From assembly GCA_031268935.1 (NCBI GenBank), contig JAIRWL010000020.1, forward strand, positions 1 through 46,511: a DNA stretch of 46,511 bases, written 5' to 3'. This document shows positions 7,260-17,025 of this stretch, in pieces. The stretch comes from Holosporales bacterium (GTDB lineage: Bacteria; Pseudomonadota; Alphaproteobacteria; RUG11792). Below the pieces are notes generated by a model that made no database searches, was not told the DNA's origin, and saw nothing but the letters and a program-made list of their open reading frames with translations. The position numbers were made by a program, and so were the translations under genes. Position 1 is the stretch's first letter. Each line of letters starts with the position of its first letter.

Positions 7260-8589
7260 CTTTGTATAACACTTTTCCAAAAACGCTATTCGGACCCGCC
7301 GATTCGATTAAGACAGATCTGAATTCGCCTATTAAATTGGTATCGCTTTCGGCTATGACAGATTGCATGCAAACATTCTTCCCGATATATTGATTGGGTT
7401 TTTTCCCATGTTTATCGAATAGAATCGTTTGTGTCTGGCCTATCAAACTGTTATTTCGATCAATTTGACATCTTATCAACGTATCCTGAAGAATCTTAAG
7501 TCGCTTTTCTTTTTCAGATTCTGGAATCTGACCATCCATCTGGGCCGCCGGTGTACCTTTTCGGCGACTGTACTTAAATGCGTACGAGATGGTGTATTTC
7601 ACATCATCAGCAATCCTTACCGTGTCTTCGAAATCTGAGAATGTTTCATTCGGAAATCCGACGATAAAATCTGATGAAAACTGCATGTCTGGGAATATCG
7701 TTTTAAACATCTTCAGTTTAGCTACATACTCCGTAACCGTATGCCCCCTATTCATCAATCTCAAGATTTTGTCACTCCCAGATTGGATGGGAATATGTGC
7801 AAATGGAACGAGTCGGGAGATTTGTGAATGAGCCCTCATCAGTTCGATCGTAATATCTTTCGGATGAGACGTCGTATATCTAAGTCTTTTTAGCCCATCA
7901 ATACCAGCAATCTCATACAGAAGTCGATCTAGTTTCCAATGATTGCTGCCGGCGCCGATGCTAATGTATGGGGCCTCTCCGTCATAAGAATTGACGTTCT
8001 GCCCTATTAGCGTGATCTCTTTTGTTCCATGGGCGACTAAATGTTTGGCATCAGTAATAATATCTTTAGCGGCTCGGGAATATTCTCGCCCTCTAGTATA
8101 TGGAACTACACAATAAGAGCAAAAATTATCACATCCTTCTTGAATTGTGATGAATTCGCTGAAAGAAATATTTTTCTGATTTAAGGTTTTCCCAAATTTA
8201 CTAAATTTCTCTAAATCAATATCAATTATTTTAATTTGCTCACCGTTAAGTATTTGTCTAACATAATCTGGTAACTTATGATAGACATGTGGTCCAAAAA
8301 CTATATTAATCAGTTTCGATTTCTTGAAAAGTTCCTCCTTTTCGGCTTGAGCAACGCACCCTCCAATCGCGATAACTTTTGTTTTGCTAGATTTCATCAT
8401 TCCGATCGCAGAAAACACTTTTCTGGCAGCGTTTTCCCTGATGTTGCATGTGTAGAAGATGAGGATATCGGCGATCTTAGGATCGAGAGTCCTCTCAAAA
8501 CCACGGCGCTCCATCACGCTGATGATATTCTTCGAATCATAGACATTCATCTGACAGCCATAGATTTCTATATAAAACGTGTTGCACAT
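7252..8589 (-). CDS. miaB: tRNA-2-methylthio-N6-dimethylallyladenosine synthase MiaB
   Basis: 445 residues. MiaB methylthiolates i6A37 in tRNAs that read UNN codons, using two [4Fe-4S] clusters and SAM. The N-terminal UPF0004 domain carries three cluster cysteines (Cys12 in YGCQMN, Cys48 in YTCNIRE, Cys78 in GGCVAQ). The radical-SAM motif is Cys153, Cys157 and Cys160 (EGCDNFCSYCVVPYTRGRE). A C-terminal TRAM domain follows. It lies 22 bases after the LON-domain gene and overlaps ybeY by 8 bases, so it sits in the middle of the operon. All cluster ligands are intact. Confidence 0.96.
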   Translation of the reverse strand: MCNTFYIEIYGCQMNVYDSKNIISVMERRGFERTLDPKIADILIFYTCNIRENAARKVFSAIGMMKSSKTKVIAIGGCVAQAEKEELFKKSKLINIVFGPHVYHKLPDYVRQILNGEQIKIIDIDLEKFSKFGKTLNQKNISFSEFITIQEGCDNFCSYCVVPYTRGREYSRAAKDIITDAKHLVAHGTKEITLIGQNVNSYDGEAPYISIGAGSNHWKLDRLLYEIAGIDGLKRLRYTTSHPKDITIELMRAHSQISRLVPFAHIPIQSGSDKILRLMNRGHTVTEYVAKLKMFKTIFPDMQFSSDFIVGFPNETFSDFEDTVRIADDVKYTISYAFKYSRRKGTPAAQMDGQIPESEKEKRLKILQDTLIRCQIDRNNSLIGQTQTILFDKHGKKPNQYIGKNVCMQSVIAESDTNLIGEFRSVLIESAGPNSVFGKVLYKDE

Positions 8590-8611
8590 TTTTTCTTTTT
8601 ATGATTTTTTT

Positions 8612-9259
8612 TCAATTAACTGTGCGAGCCGTATCATATCTATCAAAAGAATTCATTTCTATGATTTTTGTAATCATATCAGATCTTTCCTTAATTCCAA
8701 CCATCTCGAGTAAAGATTGCTTTTCGCTTGGATGAAATGGGCAGGCCATCGCTAGAGCTGAAACCAAGATATCGACTGGCGCTTGTTCTATCTCTTCCCA
8801 GTTTGGTGATACCTCTAGAGTTTTAAAATAAATACTGAGAGCATCCATTAATCTGTGTTTATCCAACTCCTGAGGTTCATTTTCTGCTTCGAAATCGACC
8901 ATATACTTGTCATACGAAACGGAAATTCTCTTAATGGCAGTGTCATCTGATGACATTTCGGAAATGGTCTCGAATCTGCAAATACCATGAACACTAACCG
9001 AAACTTCGCCATCCGCAAAGGTTATATCCGAAATTTTACCGGCACAACCCGTCTTAAAAGATTCAATTAATTCCCGATTGCGCGCTCCCTTAACGAAGGC
9101 CGGACGTGGCTGAATGACCGCAACAATGCTATTTTCCAAAACTTCTGAAGCGATGGCTAAATAATCGGATTCTGGCATCGTGATCGGAAGCATAGCTCGA
9201 GGCATTAATATAGTCGATCGAACTCTTAATACCGGTAAAACGTTCGGCAGCTGTCCCAT
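8612..9259 (-). CDS. LON N-terminal (substrate-binding) domain protein
   Basis: 215 residues from the ATG at 9257-9259; a TTG three codons upstream is also possible. It matches only the N-terminal substrate-recognition domain of Lon. The opening beta strand is LPNVLPVLRVRSTILMPRAM, followed by a GCAGKI segment, a glycine-turn strand (VHGICRFETI) and a helical C-terminal part with SALAMACPFHPSEKQSLLEM. The AAA and Ser-Lys protease domains are missing, as is usual for this stand-alone family in alphaproteobacteria. Its exact role is not established; an adaptor or substrate-binding role is inferred. It heads the operon with miaB, ybeY, corC and dxr, separated by about 150 bases from the upstream transglycosylase gene. 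Confidence 0.88.
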   Translation of the reverse strand: MGQLPNVLPVLRVRSTILMPRAMLPITMPESDYLAIASEVLENSIVAVIQPRPAFVKGARNRELIESFKTGCAGKISDITFADGEVSVSVHGICRFETISEMSSDDTAIKRISVSYDKYMVDFEAENEPQELDKHRLMDALSIYFKTLEVSPNWEEIEQAPVDILVSALAMACPFHPSEKQSLLEMVGIKERSDMITKIIEMNSFDRYDTARTVN

Positions 9260-9416
9260 AAAGCACAAATGAATACATCGAGCAAGATCATTTTACCATG
9301 AATGTTGCGTCTCAGTGCTAGAAATCTGTAGTAGCTTTGTTCGTCAATACAGAATTCGTTTTATTATTATGACACAAAGTTGTATAAAAATTCCAAACAT
9401 CGATTTTTTGTGATTA

Positions 9417-11327
9417 CTATAAAAAATCTGCTACGTCGTTACAGCCGTAACAATCTCTTACCTTAAATATGCTCGCGTAGGCAAATAGAGCCCTTATGAC
9501 GTGCTTAACGTATATCCTCGTTTCTTTGAATGGAATTAATTCAATTATATCTATACACGATAATTCTGCTAATTTTTCTAATTTTTTAATTTTCTTCAAA
9601 AATTTAGCAACATTTCCTTCGCCGCAATTATAAGCCGCTATAGCTAAAACTAGCTTTTTATATTTTTTTAATAGGCGAGATAAAATTTTCGTACCAATCA
9701 TTATATTCTTCTCTTTGTCGGATAGAGGTGCATTCTTAAGTCGCGATGCATTCTGGCCACCATAAAAGTTTATTTTTTTCATTTCATAGGCTGCGGTAGC
9801 CGGCATGATTTGCATCAACCCAACTGCTCCTACCCGACTGATCGCATCCTCCTTAAAATTACTCTCGCAGAGTATTATGGAGTGAGTGAGAGCTAAAAGA
9901 CACGGCCCTACCTCAGCGTTCGGAATATACCTCATATCTTCAGCGCCCAGAGTCGGATAGGCTCTTTTTCCTGGAAAAAAATGTTGTTTCCGAGCAGCGG
10001 TAGAAATTAAAATCGATAGCTCATCGTTTGCGGTTGCTAAATTCAACAAGAGTAACTCTTCGTTCGGATTTTCAATCTCCATTACCAATTGTTTGTAAAA
10101 ATACTTAGCGTAATTTCTTCCCTTTTTTTGTTTAGCGAGTTCCAGCAAGGTTTGCACTAACTCTCTTCCATAAAAGCGTACTTCGAGATCGGTTGGAGCA
10201 ATCGGTATATCATTCTCATAAACATCATCAACCACAGAAAATTTCCCGGTAGGTAAATTGGAGAGTCTCTGGTGAGCCACATATCCATAGAAAGTATTAA
10301 AATATTCGTCCGCCTTTTTATAGTAATCGATCGCCCATACAATATCATCTTTTGCTCGATGAACTTCCGCGAGCCAAAAAGCGTTCTTACTTAATCGAAT
10401 ATCGGCCTTAGAATGCTCATAGGCAATTTTAAAATGCTCGATCGCGGCGTCGAAATCTTTTAGAAATCGAAAAGCGATATATCCCAGTAACCATTTACCC
10501 TTCACGTAATTGTCATTATTTTTTTGAGGAGTTATCTTGCACATTTCCATGATCTGATAAGCTTGTTTTGGCTTTCCAGATCGTAGTAATTCGTATGCAA
10601 CATGCCTGCGCAGAGAGAAAAATATTGGTTGATAGAGCTCTTCATTTCTATTGGTCATCACCAAAATGTCAAAAGCTTTTTCGCATCGTTTTTGATCGAT
10701 GAGTCCTTGAATTATATTCGATCTCTTTTGAGGATCATTCAGATCTTTTGCTGACCACCCTGCTGCCTTATCGGTAAAGATTTCATGCAGCCATTGTGTA
10801 ATATAGTTAGATATTTGCGGATTAGTTATTTTTTTCATAAAAATTAACTGATTTATTTTGCCCTGACTGATGAGTCGTTTAACCCTCTTCGCATCCTCGA
10901 TCGGAGTTAAAATGTGAGAAAATTCAGAGTAAAATCGCTCGGCTCCTGGATTGGTAAAATTCCCATATATCCAGGTTTGTTTAACGAACGATGCTCCCAG
11001 AATTGGATCGGTCCGTAATAGAAGCTTAGAATGTGCGATAGTACCAGATACCGTCAATGCACGATGTCGCTTAAACCACGTCAATAAGAAAACTGTATTA
11101 GCTCCGATGACGATGGAATCTTCAGCTTTTTTAACAGATTCGGAAAATAACGGCCAATGAGGATTATTATAGAAAAAAGAAAAAACCTTAACGAAATTGT
11201 TAGGTTCCCGCATGGCCGCAAGCCATTTCTCAAACTTATCTAGCTTACCTATCGTCCCAAAGCAGCAGCTCTGAAACATAGATAAGAGCAGGCACAAAGC
11301 AAGCCTCCCAGCAAAGCGTCGCCACAT
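9417..11327 (-). CDS. slt: Soluble lytic murein transglycosylase (Slt70-like)
   Basis: 636 residues from the ATG at 11325-11327, chosen because a signal peptide follows ([20 protein letters not shown]); the frame is open to a TTG at 11378. The protein cleaves the MurNAc-GlcNAc bond in peptidoglycan, forming 1,6-anhydroMurNAc, in the periplasm. A long helical TPR-like superhelix (about 60-440) precedes the C-terminal SLT domain. Catalytic Glu is about residue 488 (CESNF), followed by [14 protein letters not shown] and later [10 protein letters not shown], the standard family motifs. A Cys-rich end of the signal (QSCCFG) makes a lipoprotein form possible. It begins 62 bases after the 3' end of tRNA-Pro and may share its transcript. 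Confidence 0.9.
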   Translation of the reverse strand: MWRRFAGRLALCLLLSMFQSCCFGTIGKLDKFEKWLAAMREPNNFVKVFSFFYNNPHWPLFSESVKKAEDSIVIGANTVFLLTWFKRHRALTVSGTIAHSKLLLRTDPILGASFVKQTWIYGNFTNPGAERFYSEFSHILTPIEDAKRVKRLISQGKINQLIFMKKITNPQISNYITQWLHEIFTDKAAGWSAKDLNDPQKRSNIIQGLIDQKRCEKAFDILVMTNRNEELYQPIFFSLRRHVAYELLRSGKPKQAYQIMEMCKITPQKNNDNYVKGKWLLGYIAFRFLKDFDAAIEHFKIAYEHSKADIRLSKNAFWLAEVHRAKDDIVWAIDYYKKADEYFNTFYGYVAHQRLSNLPTGKFSVVDDVYENDIPIAPTDLEVRFYGRELVQTLLELAKQKKGRNYAKYFYKQLVMEIENPNEELLLLNLATANDELSILISTAARKQHFFPGKRAYPTLGAEDMRYIPNAEVGPCLLALTHSIILCESNFKEDAISRVGAVGLMQIMPATAAYEMKKINFYGGQNASRLKNAPLSDKEKNIMIGTKILSRLLKKYKKLVLAIAAYNCGEGNVAKFLKKIKKLEKLAELSCIDIIELIPFKETRIYVKHVIRALFAYASIFKVRDCYGCNDVADFL

Positions 11328-11388
11328 GACAGATAAAGAAAATCTCCCCACACATTCCAAACCGGACAAAAACGGCAATCAAACTCAA

Positions 11389-11465
11389 TGGTCGGGAAGA
11401 GAGGATTTGAACCTCCGGCCCCTTGCTCCCAAAGCAAGTGCGCTACCAGGCTGCGCTACTTCCCG
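11389..11465 (-). tRNA. tRNA-Pro (anticodon UGG), CCA encoded
   Basis: On the minus strand the acceptor arms CGGGAAG and CTTCCCG pair fully. The anticodon stem CTTGC/GCAAG encloses the loop TTTGGGA, giving anticodon TGG. The T-arm contains GGTTCAAATCC, and the gene ends with discriminator A plus genome-encoded CCA (11389-11391). Length is 77 bases. It reads proline CCN codons. Confidence 0.96.
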
Positions 11466-11475
11466 ATCATTGTCT

Positions 11476-11505
11476 ATTATCGTCCCAAACGATACGAATT
11501 AGCAA
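11476..11505 (-). promoter_or_regulatory. Promoter of tRNA-Pro
   Basis: Read on the minus strand: TTGCTA (11500-11505), an 18-base spacer and GATAAT (11476-11481). Transcription would start a few bases before the tRNA 5' end at 11465, a normal spacing for a tRNA promoter. Confidence 0.5.
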
Positions 11506-11759
11506 TATATTTGCTGCCGGTTGGGGATTAATTCAAAAAACACAATACGGCCAACTTGCACGATAAGAGGCCAGCAACTCGATATTCGGTTTTTATGGAG
11601 ATTTGCTGCTAACAATTCAACATCAGTAGAACTGAAAAAAAATACCGGCAGAAAAATTGAAGCAAGTGCATTTTATTATAATTGTATAAATGCCGCTTAA
11701 CACATCTTTAATAATACATATATAAACTATATTTAACGAGTCTCAGCCATTATTTGCGC

Positions 11760-12749
11760 ATGTTTATCAGATACTTCGCCTTTGTCTTGTCCTTTTTGTA
11801 TATAGTTGGAATATCAGAAAGTTTATCGGCCTCACAGGCATTATCCACCGATTCCGATAGCCCACTTTCCTTGCAAGCTTCCGATCCTAATTTGGGATCC
11901 TCGGTAGAATTCCTAATCTGCCCGGAAAAAATTCCAAATGGCAGCATCTTTCTAACTGCAAGCAATTACCTATTTTCCGATGCTATCAGAGTCGTCCTAG
12001 ATGCAGCCAACTACGATAATCCGCTAGGAATTTCTCATTGCGGCTTAATTTGTCGCGCCACTCCGAATTGCATTCTCAACATAATCGCAAAAATATCCTC
12101 AAGAAAAATTCTCACAAATTATTCAGCTGATCCAAAAGGATTGAAATTTATGAAGGATATTATAGAATCCTGCTACGCGCCAGAGGAACGCGATCAACTT
12201 TCTCCTTTCGTCGTATCACCGGATTGTTTGAAGGGCGTAGCAGCTTGTTGCGTTCTACCATTGAGGACTTATGCAGAGTTATATGCAACGAATATATATA
12301 TTAGGGAAATACGTAACCCGCTGCCATTAGCTTATACAAGGGCGTGGATCAAGAGAGTTATAGGCATGCCTTACCCGATCAGTCCGAGTAGATTAATGAG
12401 TGCAGTATCCGATTGCGGATACATGATGTCGGCAGTTTATGGTTACCCGATAATTAAAAAAGAAAACAGGGGTCATCAGACTCAGATCATGTGCTCCGAA
12501 TTCGTGGCAAAGGTTTTCGATTGTCCTAATCCAGAATGCGTTATGCCTTGCCAATATGTGGCCGGGTCTCAAGATGTCGTCATCGGCACGGAGTTACTTA
12601 AAGAAGAGGTACCCATGATAAGCCGGTATCATTCGTTAAAACCTACGATTCGGCAATTGATGCTCAATGGTACGATTAAATCATTCTTGTTGTGCCTTTC
12701 ATTGTACACACCTGAATTTCGAAAAAGAACAGTATTCAAAGGAAGCTGA
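11760..12749 (+). CDS. Secreted permuted papain-like hydrolase (YiiX / NlpC-P60 type), putative
   Basis: 329 residues from the ATG at 11760; a TTG two codons earlier is the only other nearby start. A signal peptide (MFIRYFAFVLSFLYIVGISE, then SLSA) is followed by a Ser/Asp-rich linker. The core has SDAIRVVLD, then His93 in GISHCGLI, and much later Cys245 in QIMCSEFVAKVF. A His N-terminal to a Cys-Ser-Glu motif is the permuted order of YiiX/YaeF-type members of the NlpC/P60 superfamily, which cleave amide or ester bonds. The GSIFL strand before His also fits their usual start (GDIVF). Many cysteines suggest an oxidising location. It is convergent with dnaE and flanked by tRNA-Pro. The assignment rests on motif layout only; substrate unknown, possibly peptidoglycan or a host lipid or protein. 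Confidence 0.55.
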   Translation: MFIRYFAFVLSFLYIVGISESLSASQALSTDSDSPLSLQASDPNLGSSVEFLICPEKIPNGSIFLTASNYLFSDAIRVVLDAANYDNPLGISHCGLICRATPNCILNIIAKISSRKILTNYSADPKGLKFMKDIIESCYAPEERDQLSPFVVSPDCLKGVAACCVLPLRTYAELYATNIYIREIRNPLPLAYTRAWIKRVIGMPYPISPSRLMSAVSDCGYMMSAVYGYPIIKKENRGHQTQIMCSEFVAKVFDCPNPECVMPCQYVAGSQDVVIGTELLKEEVPMISRYHSLKPTIRQLMLNGTIKSFLLCLSLYTPEFRKRTVFKGS

Positions 12750-12939
12750 TGTAAAGAATTGAAAATTGCTTTCTCGGCTATTTTTGATCAACTTAACGAT
12801 GATTTAACTCGACCGGCAAGAAAGGTGTACTAAAATTAAGAGTGAAAAACGGGCTAGAAATGGTCTTTGCTGAATTTTGGTATGCCTTTGAGAACAAGTA
12901 CCGCGATAACAGTGTCGTGATTTATTAAAATTCAGAAAA

Positions 12940-15900
12940 TCATTTTTCCGTAAACGTTACGCCATCTATCTGTTTTAACCTCTTTCTATTTTCAAGCGAT
13001 AAATTTTTCTTGTGTTTCGTTTCAAGTTCCAATTTTTTGCCGTTTTCTTTAAAAATGATGAAGGACAATGCATTACCGCCATCCTCCATGGTTTCTATGG
13101 TATCATACAGCTTATCGACATTCACTCTGTGATCGAGGTAAAGGTAAACCTTTTGCTCTCGTAGAATAGTGTCGATGTTTCGAATGGTAATAGCCGAGAG
13201 TTTAGCGCTGTCCATTTCAAGTTTTATCTGAACATCAATCACCAGCGGTGCTCCAATCTGAAAGAGAGCATTCGTTCTCGAATAGAGATCTGGAAACACG
13301 GTAACCTCGAATGTATCTTCTATGTCCGATATCGTCAGGAAAGCGTATTTTTGGCCATTTTTAGAAAGCTTCTCTTTTTTACTCAATAAAATTCCGGCAA
13401 CGGTGATATTTTCTGGAGCTTTCTCAAAGTTTCGACTACTCGTGATATTCAGCCTATCTAAATATTCCAAATAGATTTCCATAGGATGAGAGCTTAGATA
13501 AAACCCGAGAGTTTTGCGTTCAAAATCAATCTTTTCGATGATTCCATATTCCTGAGAATCTCGCAAAGTAATCCCGGATATCTCTGATTCTCCGAAAAGC
13601 GACCTTTGCCTCCCGTTATCTTTCTCATCTTTGGGAATTATATTCGATAGCAAATCGATCGATTCAACCAGACTGCGCCTATTATGATGCAAAGAATCCA
13701 GAGCTCCAGCTAAAATCAAAGCCTCCACGTGACGACTAGACAGGCCAATCTTCCGAATCCTTTCAAAAAAATTTGATATACTACTGAATTGCCCGCCATT
13801 CATCCTCTCTCGAACCAATTCACCCATAACCGCCGTACTGCACCCTCTCAAACAACCGAGAGCATACCTGATTTTGCTTTCACCATCGGCCATGAAGAAT
13901 TCTTCTGAAATATTCACATCCGGACCTAAAACATCGATCCTAGAATTCTTTGCATCCCGCACAAATAAAGAAATCTTTTCGGAATTTCCGATATCAAGAT
14001 TCATAATTGCAATATAAAACTCTCTTCTAAAATTGGCTTTCAGATATGCGGTCTGATATGACAAGAGGGCATACGGGACGGCATGCGACCTATTAAATCC
14101 GTAACTTGCAAATTTTTCCATCAGTGAAAATACTTGTTTTGCGGTGTCCTGCGAGATCCCTTTATTGACCGCTCCAGATACGAAGATTTCACGATTTCTT
14201 TCCATCTCTTCTCTTATTTTTTTCCCCATCGCCCGACGCAAAAGATCAGCGGCCGCAAGCGAGTAACCCCCCATTTCTTGAGCAATTTTCATGACCTGCT
14301 CTTGATAAACCATGACACCATACGTACTCTTCAGTATCGGTTCGAGCATCGGGTGAAGATAAGTCACGGGCTCTTTCCCATGTTTACGGGCAAGGTATTT
14401 TGGAACATCATCGATTGGTCCTGGTCTGTATAAGGACACGAGCGCTACAAGATCTTCTAATCCATCTGGTTGGAGCTTCTGGATTACGTCCTTCATGCCG
14501 GAGCTTTCTAGTTGGAAAATCCCGACAACATCGACCTTACACAATAGATTTAAAGTCTTTTCATCTTCTAGATTTATCTTCGAAATATCGATGTCTATTC
14601 CTTGATATTTTTTTACGTTATCGCAAGTGAGTTTGATAAGGGTGAGAGTCTTTAATCCCAAGAAATCAAATTTCACAAGACCAGCACTTTCCACGAATTT
14701 CATATTAAATTGAGTGATCGAAAGATCAGATTCATCATCCGAATACAGCGGCACCAACTCATCGATGTCTTCATTTCCGATTACGATGCCGGCCGCGTGC
14801 AAGGATGCATGGCGATACAATCCTTCGAGTTGAAGAGCAGTATCCAGTAGAAAAGCAACCGTTTCGTCTTCTGCCATCATATCCTTAAATTGAGGCTCTA
14901 TTGCGATGGCGTGAGACAAATCGACCGGATTTGCAGGATTATTGGGAACTAATTTTGAGATTCGATCTACCTGGCCGTAAGGCATCTGGATGACTCGTCC
15001 GACATCACGAATTACGGCTCTCGCCTGAAGAGTTCCGAGAGCAATGATATGAGCAACCTTCTTTTCTCCGTAATTATTCTTGACGTAATGAATAACCTCA
15101 TCGCGACGCTCTTGGCAAAAATCGATATCAAAATCTGGCATAGATATACGATCAGGATTCAAAAATCTTTCGAAAAGCAAATTGTATTTGATGGGATCCA
15201 GATCGGTTATGCAAAGAGACCAGGCGACGACCGATCCAGCTCCTGACCCTCGTCCTGGACCGACGGGAATTCCCTGCTCCTTAGCCCATATTACAAAATC
15301 GGAAACGATAAGGAAGTACCCACTGAATCCCATTTTCTTGATTATCGCAAGCTCATATTCCAATCGATTGAAATATTTTTCTTGATCCTGCCCTGAATTA
15401 AGTATGTCAGATTCGCCTGCTATGCGCTGTTTTAGGCCAATTTTAGCTTGCTCTTCGATAATTGAATCTTCATCATTACCGGAATTATCCAAATATTTTG
15501 GGAATGCAGGCTTCTTTTTAATTGGCATAAAATTACATCTTTTGGCGATTACAGAAGTATTTCGCACCGCCTCTTTGACATCTGAAAAAAGCTCAAACAT
15601 TTCGTCTGTCGATTTTAGGTAGTGCTCTCGAGAAATTCGCCGCCTGTCCTTGGTCGTAATGTATGTACCATCTGCGATACACATCAAAATGTCATGCGCT
15701 TTGTGCATCGATGATTCTAGGAAAAAAACATCATTAGTAGCGACTAGCGGAATATCATTTGCAATAGCAAAATCGATAAAAAATGATTCAGTTACTTTCT
15801 CATCTGCCTCGTCTGTCCTCGATATTTCGATGTAAAAATTACCCGGGAAGATAGCAGATAAATCGAGCAGAAATCGGCGAGCACCATCGATGGCATTATT

Positions 15901-16443
15901 GACCAACATAATCCCTGCGGGACCTTTTGCTCCACCGCTTAGGACGATGAGCCCATCTCTGTGGGCGGCAAGATTTTCAAGTGACAGATATTTATCTCGT
16001 TCTCGATTTTCGATATAAAAACACGTCATAAGTTTGAGGAGATTTTTATATCCATTCTCGTTTTGAGCCAAGAAAATCACTGGAGCTATGATTTCCCCAA
16101 CTTTCAAATTGAGCAAACTTCCGACGATAGGTTGAATACCATTTTCGGCGCACTTTAAAGCAAATTCCATTGCGCCAAACATGTTGTTGGTATCCGTCAT
16201 AGCGATGGCTGGCAAATCTTTGGCTATACAAGATTTAACTAGATCTGGGATCTTGATTGCCCCTTCGCAAAGAGAATAAGCCGTATGAACCCTTAAATGT
16301 ACGAAAGGATCTAGCGGAATATTCATTGACTTCCAGGGAAAAACCTTATCATTGGATGTCGCAAGCATATCACGAAAACATATTGGCACATACGAGCTTT
16401 TTTTGGTACCATCGTCCTTGTGTTTGGCAGAATTAGCGGCCAT
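12940..16443 (-). CDS. dnaE: DNA polymerase III alpha subunit
   Basis: 1167 residues, the usual DnaE1 size. It is the replicative polymerase subunit. An N-terminal PHP domain starts near residue 48 (LRVHTAYSLCEGA) and continues with AMTDTNNMFGA. The polymerase palm contains GPGRGSGAGS (395-404) and PDFDIDF (436-442), whose aspartates bind catalytic metals. Fingers, helix-hairpin-helix and a C-terminal OB fold (around residues 990-1080, with ITVAGILLSKKEK) follow. About 50 residues precede the PHP domain, rather more than in E. coli, so an internal start is possible. The ATG is only 9 bases from the divergent frr start. Confidence 0.96.
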   Translation of the reverse strand: MAANSAKHKDDGTKKSSYVPICFRDMLATSNDKVFPWKSMNIPLDPFVHLRVHTAYSLCEGAIKIPDLVKSCIAKDLPAIAMTDTNNMFGAMEFALKCAENGIQPIVGSLLNLKVGEIIAPVIFLAQNENGYKNLLKLMTCFYIENRERDKYLSLENLAAHRDGLIVLSGGAKGPAGIMLVNNAIDGARRFLLDLSAIFPGNFYIEISRTDEADEKVTESFFIDFAIANDIPLVATNDVFFLESSMHKAHDILMCIADGTYITTKDRRRISREHYLKSTDEMFELFSDVKEAVRNTSVIAKRCNFMPIKKKPAFPKYLDNSGNDEDSIIEEQAKIGLKQRIAGESDILNSGQDQEKYFNRLEYELAIIKKMGFSGYFLIVSDFVIWAKEQGIPVGPGRGSGAGSVVAWSLCITDLDPIKYNLLFERFLNPDRISMPDFDIDFCQERRDEVIHYVKNNYGEKKVAHIIALGTLQARAVIRDVGRVIQMPYGQVDRISKLVPNNPANPVDLSHAIAIEPQFKDMMAEDETVAFLLDTALQLEGLYRHASLHAAGIVIGNEDIDELVPLYSDDESDLSITQFNMKFVESAGLVKFDFLGLKTLTLIKLTCDNVKKYQGIDIDISKINLEDEKTLNLLCKVDVVGIFQLESSGMKDVIQKLQPDGLEDLVALVSLYRPGPIDDVPKYLARKHGKEPVTYLHPMLEPILKSTYGVMVYQEQVMKIAQEMGGYSLAAADLLRRAMGKKIREEMERNREIFVSGAVNKGISQDTAKQVFSLMEKFASYGFNRSHAVPYALLSYQTAYLKANFRREFYIAIMNLDIGNSEKISLFVRDAKNSRIDVLGPDVNISEEFFMADGESKIRYALGCLRGCSTAVMGELVRERMNGGQFSSISNFFERIRKIGLSSRHVEALILAGALDSLHHNRRSLVESIDLLSNIIPKDEKDNGRQRSLFGESEISGITLRDSQEYGIIEKIDFERKTLGFYLSSHPMEIYLEYLDRLNITSSRNFEKAPENITVAGILLSKKEKLSKNGQKYAFLTISDIEDTFEVTVFPDLYSRTNALFQIGAPLVIDVQIKLEMDSAKLSAITIRNIDTILREQKVYLYLDHRVNVDKLYDTIETMEDGGNALSFIIFKENGKKLELETKHKKNLSLENRKRLKQIDGVTFTEK

Positions 16444-16452
16444 AAATAGAAA

Positions 16453-17013
16453 ATGAATTGTGATGCCAGATTAAGCCAATTTCAGCATAAGATGGAGCTA
16501 TCTATCGAGGCTCTTGGGAAGGAATTATCTGGAATCAGAGCCGGGCGGGCCTCGGTTGCTCTTCTCGAACCAGTCAGGGTCGAGGCTTATGGTTCCATGA
16601 TGCCACTGAATCAGTTAGCATCTGTTTCGGCCCCGGACGCTAGGATGCTATCCGTCAACGTTTGGGATAAAAGCATGGTCAAAGCCATCGAAAAGGCTAT
16701 TCGCGAATGCGGAGCCAATTTAAACCCAGCAATAGATGGACAAGTCGTGAGGGTTCCAATTCCTCCACTTACCGAAGAAAGGCGACAAGAGCTATCGAAA
16801 ATGGCCGCCAAATATGCCGAAGAGACAAAAATCGCTCTTAGGAATATTCGTCGAGATGCTATGGATTGTGTAAAACAACTCGAAAAGAGTGGAGAAATTA
16901 GCGAGGATGAGATGTATAAACTTTCCGACTCTGTTCAGGATTTAACCAATGAATTTTCGAAACAAGTCGAAGCGATTCTTATAACGCGGCAGAAAGAAAT
17001 TACGCAAATATAA
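16453..17013 (+). CDS. frr: Ribosome recycling factor
   Basis: 186 residues, the normal length. RRF with EF-G splits post-termination ribosomes. The helical segment with LSGIRAGRASVALLEP is the classic N-terminal signature, followed by the beta/alpha domain around residues 30-105 (YGSMMPLNQLASVSAPDARM, VRVPIPPLTEERRQEL) and the long C-terminal helix. It is not next to pyrH or tsf as in many bacteria; instead it heads a plus-strand run with the GST-like gene, atpC and the lpt genes. No ribosome binding site is visible and the gap to divergent dnaE is 9 bases. Confidence 0.96.
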   Translation: MNCDARLSQFQHKMELSIEALGKELSGIRAGRASVALLEPVRVEAYGSMMPLNQLASVSAPDARMLSVNVWDKSMVKAIEKAIRECGANLNPAIDGQVVRVPIPPLTEERRQELSKMAAKYAEETKIALRNIRRDAMDCVKQLEKSGEISEDEMYKLSDSVQDLTNEFSKQVEAILITRQKEITQI

Positions 17014-17025
17014 GACGAAATCGGT

